From contig QLUC01000022.1 in NCBI GenBank assembly GCA_018725275.1, forward strand, positions 1-17,714: 17,714 nt of DNA. The letters run 5' to 3'. This document shows, in pieces, positions 7,621 through 14,875 of this stretch (its first letter is position 1; each line of letters begins with the position of its first letter). The position numbers were made by a program, and so were the translations under genes. A model generated the notes under the pieces. That model saw only the letters and a list, made by a program, of their open reading frames with translations, made no database searches and was not told the origin of the DNA. Source of the stretch: Bacillota bacterium. Its GTDB lineage: Bacteria > Bacillota > UBA994.

Positions 7621-8228
7621 GCCCCCCCGAGGTACGCACGCACCTCTTGGCTAATGTTGCGAAACCCATATACCACTTTATCCCAAGGCGAGTGTTCCTT
7701 GAGCACTATCCGCCCGTCGACCTTACCCTGCTGACCGATGCTGTACCCGCTGGAAACCAAGAAAACATTGCCCCTCACGCGCCCTAGCACCTGGAGAGAG
7801 GCATGGTACACGGTTATATCCCCGTTGACCACCACATCTTCCGGCACGATGACCGTCTGCCCGAGGACCTCTATCCGCGCACCCGCATCGAGGGATGCCA
7901 CAAATGGTTTGGGGTACTGTACTAACATATACGTTGGGAAGCCAAAAAACAAGAGCAGCGCCACGGCAACCCCAGCGACACGCCACCGCGACCACACCGT
8001 GCGCAACATCTGCCAGCTAGGCAGACAATCCAGCACCTCGCTGACGAAGTCATCCGGAGCTTTGACGACGGCCAAGCTACAGATCCCCTTTTCAATCTGC
8101 CTAATTTGGGTCCCGTAATTGGCGCACGACAAACACTCGGCCTCATGTTTGTCCATCTGCCGCCTTTGTTCCTCATCCGGTGCCAAGTCGTCTGCACAGA
8201 TCAGCTGGCGATACCTAGCGCAATCCAT
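7611..8228 (-). CDS. Zinc-finger anti-sigma factor with bactofilin-like outer domain (RsiW position)
   Basis: The ATG at 8228 is chosen because AGGGGTGA precedes it and because it leaves the usual MDCARYRQLI start; the product is 205 residues. The N-terminal zinc-binding anti-sigma domain has H-x3-C-x2-C (His28, Cys32, Cys35). One transmembrane helix covers about 83-103. Residues 113-178 carry spaced strand-turn units (VVVNGDIT, GRVRGNVF, KVDGRIV, 17 to 19 residues apart) that resemble the polymer-forming bactofilin beta-helix. The start overlaps the sigma gene end by 14 bases, so the two are probably made together and bind each other. In the RsiW family, regulated proteolysis in the membrane releases the sigma factor; the different outer domain here hints at another signal. 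The ZAS assignment is firm. The bactofilin likeness is my reading of the repeat pattern. Confidence 0.88.
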   Translation of the reverse strand: MDCARYRQLICADDLAPDEEQRRQMDKHEAECLSCANYGTQIRQIEKGICSLAVVKAPDDFVSEVLDCLPSWQMLRTVWSRWRVAGVAVALLLFFGFPTYMLVQYPKPFVASLDAGARIEVLGQTVIVPEDVVVNGDITVYHASLQVLGRVRGNVFLVSSGYSIGQQGKVDGRIVLKEHSPWDKVVYGFRNISQEVRAYLGGAWR

Positions 8229-8817
8229 CTTTTTCACCCCTCTGGGAATCCTCAAAATAACCTCGTTCGATCAAGAGCCGCCTAAGCGCCTCGCGAGCAC
8301 GGTGCAGCCTAGTCTTGACGGTTGTCTGTGGCAAGTTGAGCACCTTCGCGATATCTTCATAAGACATCTCCTCCGCGAAGCGCAATACTAAGACGGAGCG
8401 GTACATGGGGTTGAGCCTGGCCATAGCCTGCTCGAGCGCGCTCTGCAAATCCTTAAACTCCACCACTTCGTCCGGCCAAGGTTCGTCATCTTCTAGCTGC
8501 CATGCTTGGTCGTCAAATTCTCCTAAAGGCTCATCTAAGTATACTATGTTCTTTTTGCGGCGCAAAAAATCAATGGCGATATTTTGGGCAATGCGGTAGA
8601 GCCACGGGGAAAAGCGCAGGCTGCTGTCATAGGTGTGGAGGTTGTTGTAGAGCCGAAGGAAGACGTCCTGCGCTAGATCGCGGGCGTCTTCGCGGTTGCC
8701 GGTCAGACGATAGAGAAAGGACACAATCCTGTCTTTATATAATTCTACCAATTGCGCAAAAGCATGAACATCGTTTTGTTTTGCCCTTCTGGCTAGGGCT
8801 TGTTCCACCACATCCAC
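8215..8817 (-). CDS. sigW: ECF-type RNA polymerase sigma factor, SigW-like
   Basis: Extracytoplasmic-function sigma factor. Region 2 runs from about residue 20 to 85 (FLYRLTGNREDARDLAQDVFLRLY, then SPWLYRIAQNIAIDFLRRKK). An acidic linker follows (DEPLGEFDDQAWQLEDDEPW). Region 4 includes LNPMYRSVLVLRF, a helix-turn-helix (MSYEDIAKVLNLPQTTVKTRL) and HRAREALRRLL. The frame is open back to an ATG at 8856, but that ATG lacks a ribosome binding site and lies between the -35 and -10 elements of a predicted promoter. A GTG at 8817 has GAGGG seven bases upstream and gives an N-terminus of typical ECF length, a 200-residue protein. The symbol rests on synteny with B. subtilis sigW-rsiW-cdaA-cdaR-glmM-glmS, so regulon identity is inferred. 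Confidence 0.9.
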   Translation of the reverse strand: MDVVEQALARRAKQNDVHAFAQLVELYKDRIVSFLYRLTGNREDARDLAQDVFLRLYNNLHTYDSSLRFSPWLYRIAQNIAIDFLRRKKNIVYLDEPLGEFDDQAWQLEDDEPWPDEVVEFKDLQSALEQAMARLNPMYRSVLVLRFAEEMSYEDIAKVLNLPQTTVKTRLHRAREALRRLLIERGYFEDSQRGEKDGLR

Positions 8818-8849
8818 GCCGCCGCCCTCATTCCTGCTCCAAACTATAC

Positions 8850-8875
8850 TACGCATCTATATTCGCAAAGTTACA
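8850..8875 (-). promoter_or_regulatory. Predicted ECF-type promoter, likely autoregulatory
   Basis: On the minus strand TGTAAC (8875-8870) is followed by exactly 16 bases and then CGTA (8853-8850). This is close to the TGAAAC-N16-CGTA consensus of B. subtilis SigW and related ECF factors. Transcription would start near 8843, about 25 bases before the GTG start of the sigma gene and upstream of its GAGGG site. ECF genes commonly activate themselves, so this fits a feedback promoter for the sigma/anti-sigma/cdaA/glmS operon. Confidence 0.7.
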
Positions 8876-8947
8876 CGTAATTCCTGCCAAATAATCGCCC
8901 GCAACCGACTTAGTGCAGCTACTCCTTCTTCTCGCGGCCTCATAAGA

Positions 8948-8987
8948 CGAAGTGCAGGAAAGAGCACGGCGCCCTTCCTGCACTTCG
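8948..8987 (-). terminator. Strong hairpin, probable terminator of the arcC-argF-COG2403 block
   Basis: A perfect 13-base inverted repeat (CGAAGTGCAGGAA at 8948-8960 with its complement at 8975-8987) encloses a 14-base loop. It lies 27 bases past the stop of the COG2403 gene in the direction of transcription and before the ECF promoter. On the minus strand the stem is followed only by TCTTAT, a poor U-tract, so termination may be weak or need a factor. The rest of the 8857-9013 gap shows nothing else apart from the promoter. Confidence 0.55.
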
Positions 8988-9013
8988 CTATCCTGCTGGT
9001 CCCTAGAACCGTG

Positions 9014-10324
9014 TTATTTTAGCTTCTGCAAAACATCCGCGAGCGTGGGCGAGCCGATTTCTTGCAGCTCGTAGCGCACACGGGTGGTGGGTTGCTTGAT
9101 CTTCAATATGCGGCGGAGGTCAATCGGGGTGGCGATGAGCACCGCATCACAGGGGCTCGCGGCAATGGTCTCCTCAAGCTCCTTGATCTGCTTGGCACCG
9201 TAGCCCATGGCCGGGAGCAAGGCCCCCATGTGGGGGTAGTTTTGGAATACAGTCTTGATAGTGCCCACGGCATAAGGACGGGCATCAACCAGTTCGGCGC
9301 CAAACTTCTTCGCCGCCATCACCCCGGCGCCGTAAGCCATCTCGCCGTGAGTAAGGGTGGGGCCGTCCTCGATGACTAAGACCCGCTTGCCGCGCATTAA
9401 CTCGACATCTTCGACAAAGATGGGCGAGGCGCCGTCAATGACGATGGCCTTAGGGTTAAACTTGGCCACACTGGCGCGAACCTTGTTGACGCCATCGGGA
9501 TGCGCTGTTTCTATTTTGTTGATGACGATGACATCCGCCATGCGCAAGTTGGCCTCGCCGGGGTGATAGAGCACTTCATGGCCGGCGCGATGCGGGTCGA
9601 CTAGGGTGATGTGAATGTCCGTCTTATAGAAAGGAGTATCGTTGTTGCCGCCATCCCACACGATGACATCGGCTTCTTGCTCGGCGGAACGCAAAATGCG
9701 CTCGTAGTCAACGCCGGCATAGACAATGATGCCGCGGTCAATATGGGGCTCGAATTCCTCGCGCTCCTCGATAGTGCATTTATGCAAATCTAGGTCGGCG
9801 TAGGTGGCATAACGCTGGCAGGCCTGTGCGGCGAGGTCCCCATAAGGCATGGGGTGGCGAATGGCAACGACCTTTTTGCCCATGGCCTTCAAGGTATCGC
9901 AGACTTTACGCGTGGTCTGGCTCTTGCCCACACCGGTGCGCACGGCACAGACAGCCACCACCGGCTTGGTGGATTTAATCATGGTCTGGGAGGCTCCGAG
10001 CAGGCTGAAGGTCGCGCCGCAGGCAATGACCTCGGAGGCCTTGTTCATGACATAGGTATGGGGTACATCGCTGTAGGAGAAGACAACTTCATCTACTTTC
10101 AAGGTCTTGATGAGCTCGCGCAGTTCGCTTTCGGCAAAAATGGGGATGCCTTCAGGGTAGAGCTTGCCACTGAGTTCTGCCGGGTAGACTCGGCCCTCGA
10201 TATCCGGAATTTGAGTAGCGGTAAAGGCCACCACCTCCACCGTGGCATTGTCGCGATACATGACATTAAAGTTGTGGAAGTCGCGCCCCGCGGCTCCCAT
10301 GATAAGAATGCGGCGTTTTTGCAT
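9014..10324 (-). CDS. COG2403 P-loop protein, cyclic 2,3-diphosphoglycerate synthetase-like
   Basis: A 436-residue protein of the family that includes archaeal cyclic 2,3-diphosphoglycerate synthetase, often annotated only as predicted GTPase. It has an N-terminal Rossmann-like part (RRILIMGAAGRDFHNFN, about 1-115), a P-loop AVRTGVGKSQTTR (GVGKS at 131-135), then IVWDGGNNDTPF near 225 and HPGEANLRMADVIVINKIE near 255-275, where NKIE could serve as a base-recognition motif. The final part includes NYPHMGALLPAMGYG. No signal or membrane segment is seen. A GAGGGGG site lies eight bases before the ATG. It is the third gene after arcC and argF, 60 bases beyond argF, which suggests a role linked to carbamoyl phosphate, ornithine or ATP formation rather than archaeal thermoprotection. 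The family is certain; the reaction is unknown. Confidence 0.85.
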   Translation of the reverse strand: MQKRRILIMGAAGRDFHNFNVMYRDNATVEVVAFTATQIPDIEGRVYPAELSGKLYPEGIPIFAESELRELIKTLKVDEVVFSYSDVPHTYVMNKASEVIACGATFSLLGASQTMIKSTKPVVAVCAVRTGVGKSQTTRKVCDTLKAMGKKVVAIRHPMPYGDLAAQACQRYATYADLDLHKCTIEEREEFEPHIDRGIIVYAGVDYERILRSAEQEADVIVWDGGNNDTPFYKTDIHITLVDPHRAGHEVLYHPGEANLRMADVIVINKIETAHPDGVNKVRASVAKFNPKAIVIDGASPIFVEDVELMRGKRVLVIEDGPTLTHGEMAYGAGVMAAKKFGAELVDARPYAVGTIKTVFQNYPHMGALLPAMGYGAKQIKELEETIAASPCDAVLIATPIDLRRILKIKQPTTRVRYELQEIGSPTLADVLQKLK

Positions 10325-10384
10325 TATGGTTCCCCCTCTTTGGTTCTTGATTTACGCACCTACTTTTTAGCTGGTGGCTACCTG

Positions 10385-11317
10385 CTACATCACGAGGGCC
10401 ATGATGGCCTTTTGCACATGGAGGCGATTCTCGGCTTCGTCCCAGACCACAGATTGCGGTCCGTCGATAACTTCGTCGGTCACTTCTTCGTTGCGGTGCG
10501 CCGGCAAGCAGTGCAGGAAAAGGGCATCGGGCTTGGCTAGCTGCATGAGCTTGGCATTTACCTGGTAAGGCATGAGGTCCTTGACGCGCTTAGCGTGCTC
10601 CGCCTCTTGTCCCATCGAAGCCCAGACATCGGTGTAGACGACATCTGCCCCGCGCACCCCTTCTTCTACATCGCCCGTCACCACGACTTTAGCGCCCGTG
10701 AGCAAGGCATCTTCTTTGGCTAAACGCACGATGTTGGCATCGGGCAAGTAGCCGGAGGGAGAGCAGATAGTGACATCCAGCCCCATCTTGGCACAGCCAA
10801 AGAGCAGCGAATGCGCCATATTGTTGCCATCGCCGATGTAGACGAGCTTCAGCCCTTGGAGGCGATTCTTCTTTTCCCAAATGGTAAAGAGGTCGGCCGC
10901 CACCTGGCAGGGATGCAAGAGGTCGGTCAAGCCGTTAATAATGGGGATGCTTCCGTACTTGGCGAGGTCGAGGACGTCTTGATGGGCATAGGTACGAATC
11001 ATGATGCCATCGACGTAGCGCGAGAGTACGCGCGCCGTGTCGGCGATGGTCTCGCCCCTCTTCAACTGCAGGTCATTGGCCGACAAAAACAAGGCATAGC
11101 CGCCTAGTTGCCACATGCCCACTTCAAAAGAAATGCGCGTGCGGGTGGAGGCCTTTTGGAAGATCATGCCCAGGGTCTTGCCTTTCAGCGGTTGAAATGG
11201 TTCGCCCATCTTTTGCTTGAGCTTCATCATCTCGGTGGTCTTAAAAACCTGCCACAGTTCCTCTTGGGTGAAGTCGTGCAGTGAAATAAAGTGTCTGCCT
11301 TTTAGTGTTACGCTCAT
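10385..11317 (-). CDS. argF: Ornithine carbamoyltransferase
   Basis: Interconverts ornithine plus carbamoyl phosphate and citrulline plus phosphate. The 310-residue protein carries the carbamoyl-phosphate loop STRTR (57-61), HPCQ (135-138), the ornithine-specific DVWASMGQE (SMG at 234-236) and the HCLPAHR loop (269-275). These motifs separate it from aspartate carbamoyltransferase and from YgeW-type knotted transferases. AAGGAGG precedes the ATG. It lies 17 bases after carbamate kinase and in the same block as ornithine racemase and aminomutase. This argues for the catabolic direction, citrulline to ornithine, so arcB could equally be used as the name. No arginine deiminase gene is in the window. 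Biosynthetic use cannot be excluded from sequence alone. Confidence 0.96.
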   Translation of the reverse strand: MSVTLKGRHFISLHDFTQEELWQVFKTTEMMKLKQKMGEPFQPLKGKTLGMIFQKASTRTRISFEVGMWQLGGYALFLSANDLQLKRGETIADTARVLSRYVDGIMIRTYAHQDVLDLAKYGSIPIINGLTDLLHPCQVAADLFTIWEKKNRLQGLKLVYIGDGNNMAHSLLFGCAKMGLDVTICSPSGYLPDANIVRLAKEDALLTGAKVVVTGDVEEGVRGADVVYTDVWASMGQEAEHAKRVKDLMPYQVNAKLMQLAKPDALFLHCLPAHRNEEVTDEVIDGPQSVVWDEAENRLHVQKAIMALVM

Positions 11318-11334
11318 GCTAATTCCTCCTTGTT

Positions 11335-12276
11335 CTATTTATGTAGAATGGTCCCGGCCGAGCCCGCTACAGCTTGTCCGGCCATTGCTAGCGAGGTGAT
11401 AATGCTCCGTCTGCCTCCGTCCTCGATGAAACGAATGGCGGCGAGCATCTTCGGCCCCATGCTGCCGGCGGCAAAATGCCCTTGACCTTGGTAGATTTTT
11501 GCTTCGTCGAGAGTGAGCGTTCCTAGATTAACCTGCTCGGGAGTGTTAAAGTTGATGGCCACCTGCGGTACATCGGTGAGAATCATCAAAGTATCGGCCC
11601 GGACATCACAGGCTAGACGTTCGCCAGCCAAATCCTTGTCGATGACGGCCTCCACTCCTAGGTACTGACCGCCCTTTTCAACCACCGGTATGCCACCGCC
11701 GCCACTGGTAACCACTATAGCGCCAGCCTGAAGCAAGCTCAGCACGGCCTCTTTCTCGATCAGACCTATCGGGTCAGGCGAAGGAACAACTCTCCGCCAA
11801 CCCCCTCTGGCTTTGTCTTCCTTCATGGACCAGCCCTTTTCGGTGCTAAAGCGCAGAGCTTCTGCCTGACTATAAAAGGCCCCGACAGGCTTGGTGGGCG
11901 AAGTGAAGGCGGGGTCATCGCTATTGACGAGCACCTGCGTCACCAAACTCACCACCGGTCGCGCCATCCCCCGCTCCCTTAAGATATTGGTCAGGGACTG
12001 CTGCACCATGTAGCCGATTTGGCCCTGCGTGGCCGCCCCACACATATCGAGCGGCATGGGCGGCACTTGCTCCTTGGCGATATCATTCTGCAGGAGGACG
12101 GCTCCCACCTGCGGGCCATTGCCATGCGTGACCACCACTTGGTGCCCAGCCTGCACCAAGTCCGCGACCGCGAGACAGGCCGTGTGCACATTGGCGCGCT
12201 GTTCCTCCACGGTGCCCTTCTGTTTAGACTGCAAGATAGCGTTTCCACCAAAGGCGATGACAATTCTCTCAGACAT
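11335..12276 (-). CDS. arcC: Carbamate kinase
   Basis: Transfers phosphate from carbamoyl phosphate to ADP, giving ATP, ammonia and CO2, the energy-yielding step of arginine or citrulline fermentation. The family motifs are all there: IAFGGNAIL, THGNGPQVG, TSGGGGIPVV, the DKDLAGERLA segment, ILTDV and GSMGPKMLAA. Two in-frame ATGs exist at 12282 and 12276. The AGGAGG site touches the first and stands six bases from the second, so 12276 is chosen, giving 313 residues, a normal size. The gene opens the arcC-argF-COG2403 block and is separated from orr by 174 bases that hold a weak promoter candidate and palindromic boxes. Carbamate kinase versus a carbamate kinase-like carbamoyl phosphate synthetase cannot be told by motif, but context favours catabolism. 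Confidence 0.96.
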   Translation of the reverse strand: MSERIVIAFGGNAILQSKQKGTVEEQRANVHTACLAVADLVQAGHQVVVTHGNGPQVGAVLLQNDIAKEQVPPMPLDMCGAATQGQIGYMVQQSLTNILRERGMARPVVSLVTQVLVNSDDPAFTSPTKPVGAFYSQAEALRFSTEKGWSMKEDKARGGWRRVVPSPDPIGLIEKEAVLSLLQAGAIVVTSGGGGIPVVEKGGQYLGVEAVIDKDLAGERLACDVRADTLMILTDVPQVAINFNTPEQVNLGTLTLDEAKIYQGQGHFAAGSMGPKMLAAIRFIEDGGRRSIITSLAMAGQAVAGSAGTILHK

Positions 12277-12357
12277 AGACATCCTCCTAATCGATTCGGT
12301 TACTTGCCAGGACGAAACATCCTCATCCGTTCTTTCGACTTACTGCAGATGTTGTCC

Positions 12358-12404
12358 TTTCCCGGCAAAGACATCCGCAATTTTCGTCATATTTTCCCGG
12401 GAAA
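12358..12404. promoter_or_regulatory. Two near-identical palindromic boxes upstream of arcC
   Basis: TTTCCCGGGAAA at 12393-12404 is a perfect 12-base palindrome. TTTCCCGGCAAA at 12358-12369 differs from it at one base, 35 bases away. The first abuts a possible -10 element and would cover the start point of arcC transcription. This is the layout of a dimeric repressor or activator with two sites. The regulator is unknown, and chance cannot be excluded. Confidence 0.4.
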
Positions 12405-12431
12405 TAATATAGCACGAACTATGTCGTTTAA
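12404..12431 (-). promoter_or_regulatory. Weak candidate sigma-A promoter for arcC
   Basis: TTAAAC (12431-12426), a 16-base spacer and TATTAT (12409-12404) read toward arcC, with an overlapping TATATT as an alternative -10. The -10 matches consensus at 5 of 6 bases and the -35 at only 3 of 6. The leader to arcC would be about 120 bases. The position in the only sizeable gap of the catabolic block supports a promoter, but the match is poor. Confidence 0.3.
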
Positions 12432-12450
12432 CCGCACCGGAATAATCGCA

Positions 12451-13509
12451 TCATCGGACATAGACTTTTTTCACATAGGGCGAAGTCGCCGCCGCCAAGA
12501 GAGCTCCATAACTCGGAATAAAGGAGATGTGGTCACCCACCGCCAAGGCCGACGCCTTAGTCACGTCCAGAATAAGGTGGTCACTACTACCCCCGAGAAC
12601 CTCACAACCCTCTAGGAGCGGCGTCAAACCCTCAGGGACCGTGTCCTGCCGCCCGATATCCAGTATGGCGCGCATCTGTAAACCGCGATCGACAAAGGAC
12701 GGCACATTGCCAAAGGCGTCTTGGCTGATGGTGCCCAGCGGCACGGAAGGCTTGGACTTGAGTTCGATGATCTCGGCGGTAATGAGACAGGCGTCCAAGT
12801 GGGCGCCGGGAAGGGGAGCGCGGTTGATGGTCTCCCGCCCGAGAATAATCCCTTCGCCGATGCGCAAGTTGTTCACCCCACGACCCAGCTTCTTCTCGGC
12901 CAAGAGCGCGAGGCTACTCGAATTGCCGCCCGAAACCAGCATGGGCAAGCCGAGTGTCTGCTCTGCCTGCTTAGCGAGTCCAGTGAGGAGGTCTTGGTTG
13001 CTTTCGTCTGGGATGACGCCGCCAAAGCAGGCCAAATTGGTCCCCACCCCGACTATTTTGAGCCCGGGCAGCAACTTGACCGCCTCGAGCAAAAAGAGAA
13101 AATCGGCCGGCCACACCCCTTCGCGCAGGTCACCCACATCGACCATCAGGATGATTTGGTGCGTGGCCCCCATGGCTTGGGCCGCACAGCTGAGCGCTTG
13201 GCAAGTGGCTAGCTCCGAATTGAGACTGATGTCCGCGAGCGCCACTACTTCGGCGGCCGCGCTCAGGGTGGGCACCCGCAAAAGCACAAAGGGTCCCTCC
13301 ACGCCGGCCTGCCGCAGGCGGGCGATGTTATCAAGGCGTGAGTCGGCGATGCCCGCGGCTCCCGCAGCCAAGAAGACCTCGGCCACCGGCGGAGCGCCGC
13401 AGAGCACCTTGGTCACCGCAAAGATGCTGACCCCCTGCTCCCCGGCCTGACGGCAGATTAGGGCGGCGTTATGCTCTAGCCGCGTTAAATCAATAGTTAG
13501 GTACGGCAC
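12451..13509 (-). CDS. orr: Ornithine racemase
   Basis: PLP enzyme converting L-ornithine to D-ornithine, the substrate of OraSE. It has the alanine-racemase N-terminal barrel fold: PYLTIDLTRLEHNA at the start, the PLP lysine in FAVTKVLCG (Lys34), IADSRLDNI, a glycine-rich phosphate region SGGNSSSLALL, and RIGEGIILGRE. These match clostridial Orr rather than Alr. It lacks the Alr-type GYGGAY and VGRVCMDQ motifs. The GTG at 13509 is chosen because GGAGGAG stands six bases upstream; a TTG at 13524 would overlap that site. The product is 352 residues and overlaps the preceding gene by 20 bases, which ties it to the oraS-oraE operon. Confidence 0.93.
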   Translation of the reverse strand: MPYLTIDLTRLEHNAALICRQAGEQGVSIFAVTKVLCGAPPVAEVFLAAGAAGIADSRLDNIARLRQAGVEGPFVLLRVPTLSAAAEVVALADISLNSELATCQALSCAAQAMGATHQIILMVDVGDLREGVWPADFLFLLEAVKLLPGLKIVGVGTNLACFGGVIPDESNQDLLTGLAKQAEQTLGLPMLVSGGNSSSLALLAEKKLGRGVNNLRIGEGIILGRETINRAPLPGAHLDACLITAEIIELKSKPSVPLGTISQDAFGNVPSFVDRGLQMRAILDIGRQDTVPEGLTPLLEGCEVLGGSSDHLILDVTKASALAVGDHISFIPSYGALLAAATSPYVKKVYVR

Positions 13510-14875
13510 CGGACTCTCCTCCAATATTTAGACTTTGCTCCATGAGCACTTCTGCCGCCCCGCTATACTCCTGACTGAGGACGCCGAGCACCGCTAAGTT
13601 GTAGTGGCGGTCAATAACCACGCGAAACTCTCGCGGGTACATGGCTTGCTTGGCGGATGGACGCAGCGCCAGACGCAGTAAATCGGCCGCGCCCGCCAGG
13701 CGAGTCAAGGGGCCTCCTGTGCCGATGACCCACTTGACGGCGGTCAAGTCGCGGCCCATGGCGACGACATACTTCCCGCCCGGTCCATAGAGATGCTTGA
13801 CACAGCCGGCATGACGCTCGAGAGCTGTGCCGACGGCCTTGGCGGTCAGTAGTTCTAGGGCGCGCACTTCCTCGGGTGTCTTTGGCAACGCCCCCCAACT
13901 GGCGATTACCGCCCCGAGGTCCACCATATTTTGCTTGGCCTCCTCGGGAGTGACTAACAGGGCCACCTGCTCGGCGTTGATATACACCCCTAAATCTCCT
14001 TCGACGGTGCGCTTGGCTAAGGGCTCCGGGCTGTAGGCGAGGCGGCTGAGCTCCTCACTCCCCATGGTCACCGAATGCACATCGGTAGTGGCACCGCCGA
14101 CATCAACGATGAGCAAGTCCCCGATATGCCGATAGAGCAACTCGGCGGCCTGCATCACCGCGCCCGGAGTGGGCATGATGGTCCCTTGCACGAGGCTACG
14201 GATTTTCTCCATGCCGGGCGCATGGACGATGTGTTCCTCGAAAACCTGCTGTATGGCCCGCCGTGCCGGTAAAACGTTTAGCTCGTCAATGCGGGGGTAG
14301 ACATTTTCGACGGTTAAGACCCTTTTACCGGCCCGCCGTAGAATTTGCGCCACCTCATCGCGGCAGGCAGAGTTTCCGGCATAGATAATCGGCGCTTCTA
14401 GCGGCAGTTCGGCCAGCAAGGCGGCATTCTGTAAGGCCGTCTTGGTCTCACCGTGGTCGACCCCGCCGGCTAAAAGAACAATGTTGGGCCTGATGTCCTG
14501 CAACCTAACGAGATGCTCTTTGGTAAGCTCGCCGGCAGTGACCATCTTGACGATGGCCCCGGCGCCTAGAGCCGCCTCGCGCGCCGCCCGCGCCGTCATC
14601 TCGTAGGCCAAGCCGTGTACCGTCATGCGAAGGCCGCCGGCGGCACTACTCACCGCGAGCATGCGCTGCCAGTGCAGCCTTCCACCGAGCTTGTTTTCTA
14701 GGTCGAGGGTAGCTTCCCGGAGTCCGAGCGTGACGTCTCCGGCCGGCACTGAAGTCGGAGCCATGCCCTGACCGAGAAAAATAGGGTGTAGACTTGCCAG
14801 GTCGGCAAAAGCATTGACCACCGTGGTCGTGCTCCCTATTTCTGCCACGAGGACATCGGCAGCGAACTCCCTCAT
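13490..14875 (-). CDS. MutL/GlmL-family ATPase, probable aminomutase reactivase
   Basis: A 461-residue protein of the GlmL/MutL family (ASKHA fold). The first phosphate loop is VLVAEIGSTTTVVNAF at the N-terminus, the second is LLIVDVGGATTDVHSV (about 255-270), and the adenosine motif is WVIGTGGPLTRL near 385. It also has NIVLLAGGVDHGET (about 131-144). GlmL is encoded with glutamate mutase, and such ATPases are thought to exchange damaged cobalamin or protect the mutase. Here the gene starts in an ATGA overlap with the oraE stop and runs 20 bases into orr, so it should serve ornithine 4,5-aminomutase. The reactivase role is inferred from family and position. No glutamate mutase genes are nearby. 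Confidence 0.88.
   Translation of the reverse strand: MREFAADVLVAEIGSTTTVVNAFADLASLHPIFLGQGMAPTSVPAGDVTLGLREATLDLENKLGGRLHWQRMLAVSSAAGGLRMTVHGLAYEMTARAAREAALGAGAIVKMVTAGELTKEHLVRLQDIRPNIVLLAGGVDHGETKTALQNAALLAELPLEAPIIYAGNSACRDEVAQILRRAGKRVLTVENVYPRIDELNVLPARRAIQQVFEEHIVHAPGMEKIRSLVQGTIMPTPGAVMQAAELLYRHIGDLLIVDVGGATTDVHSVTMGSEELSRLAYSPEPLAKRTVEGDLGVYINAEQVALLVTPEEAKQNMVDLGAVIASWGALPKTPEEVRALELLTAKAVGTALERHAGCVKHLYGPGGKYVVAMGRDLTAVKWVIGTGGPLTRLAGAADLLRLALRPSAKQAMYPREFRVVIDRHYNLAVLGVLSQEYSGAAEVLMEQSLNIGGESGAVPNY

Noticed and set aside
8818..8856. ATG start of the sigma gene at 8856
   Set aside because: No ribosome binding site, it falls inside the predicted promoter, and it gives an N-terminus longer than usual for ECF factors.
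9854..10540. Long open frame on the plus strand, also similar plus-strand frames at 968-1474 and 12527-13450
   Set aside because: They are antisense to strongly conserved genes, have no recognisable domains, and are explained by GC-rich codon use on the opposite strand.
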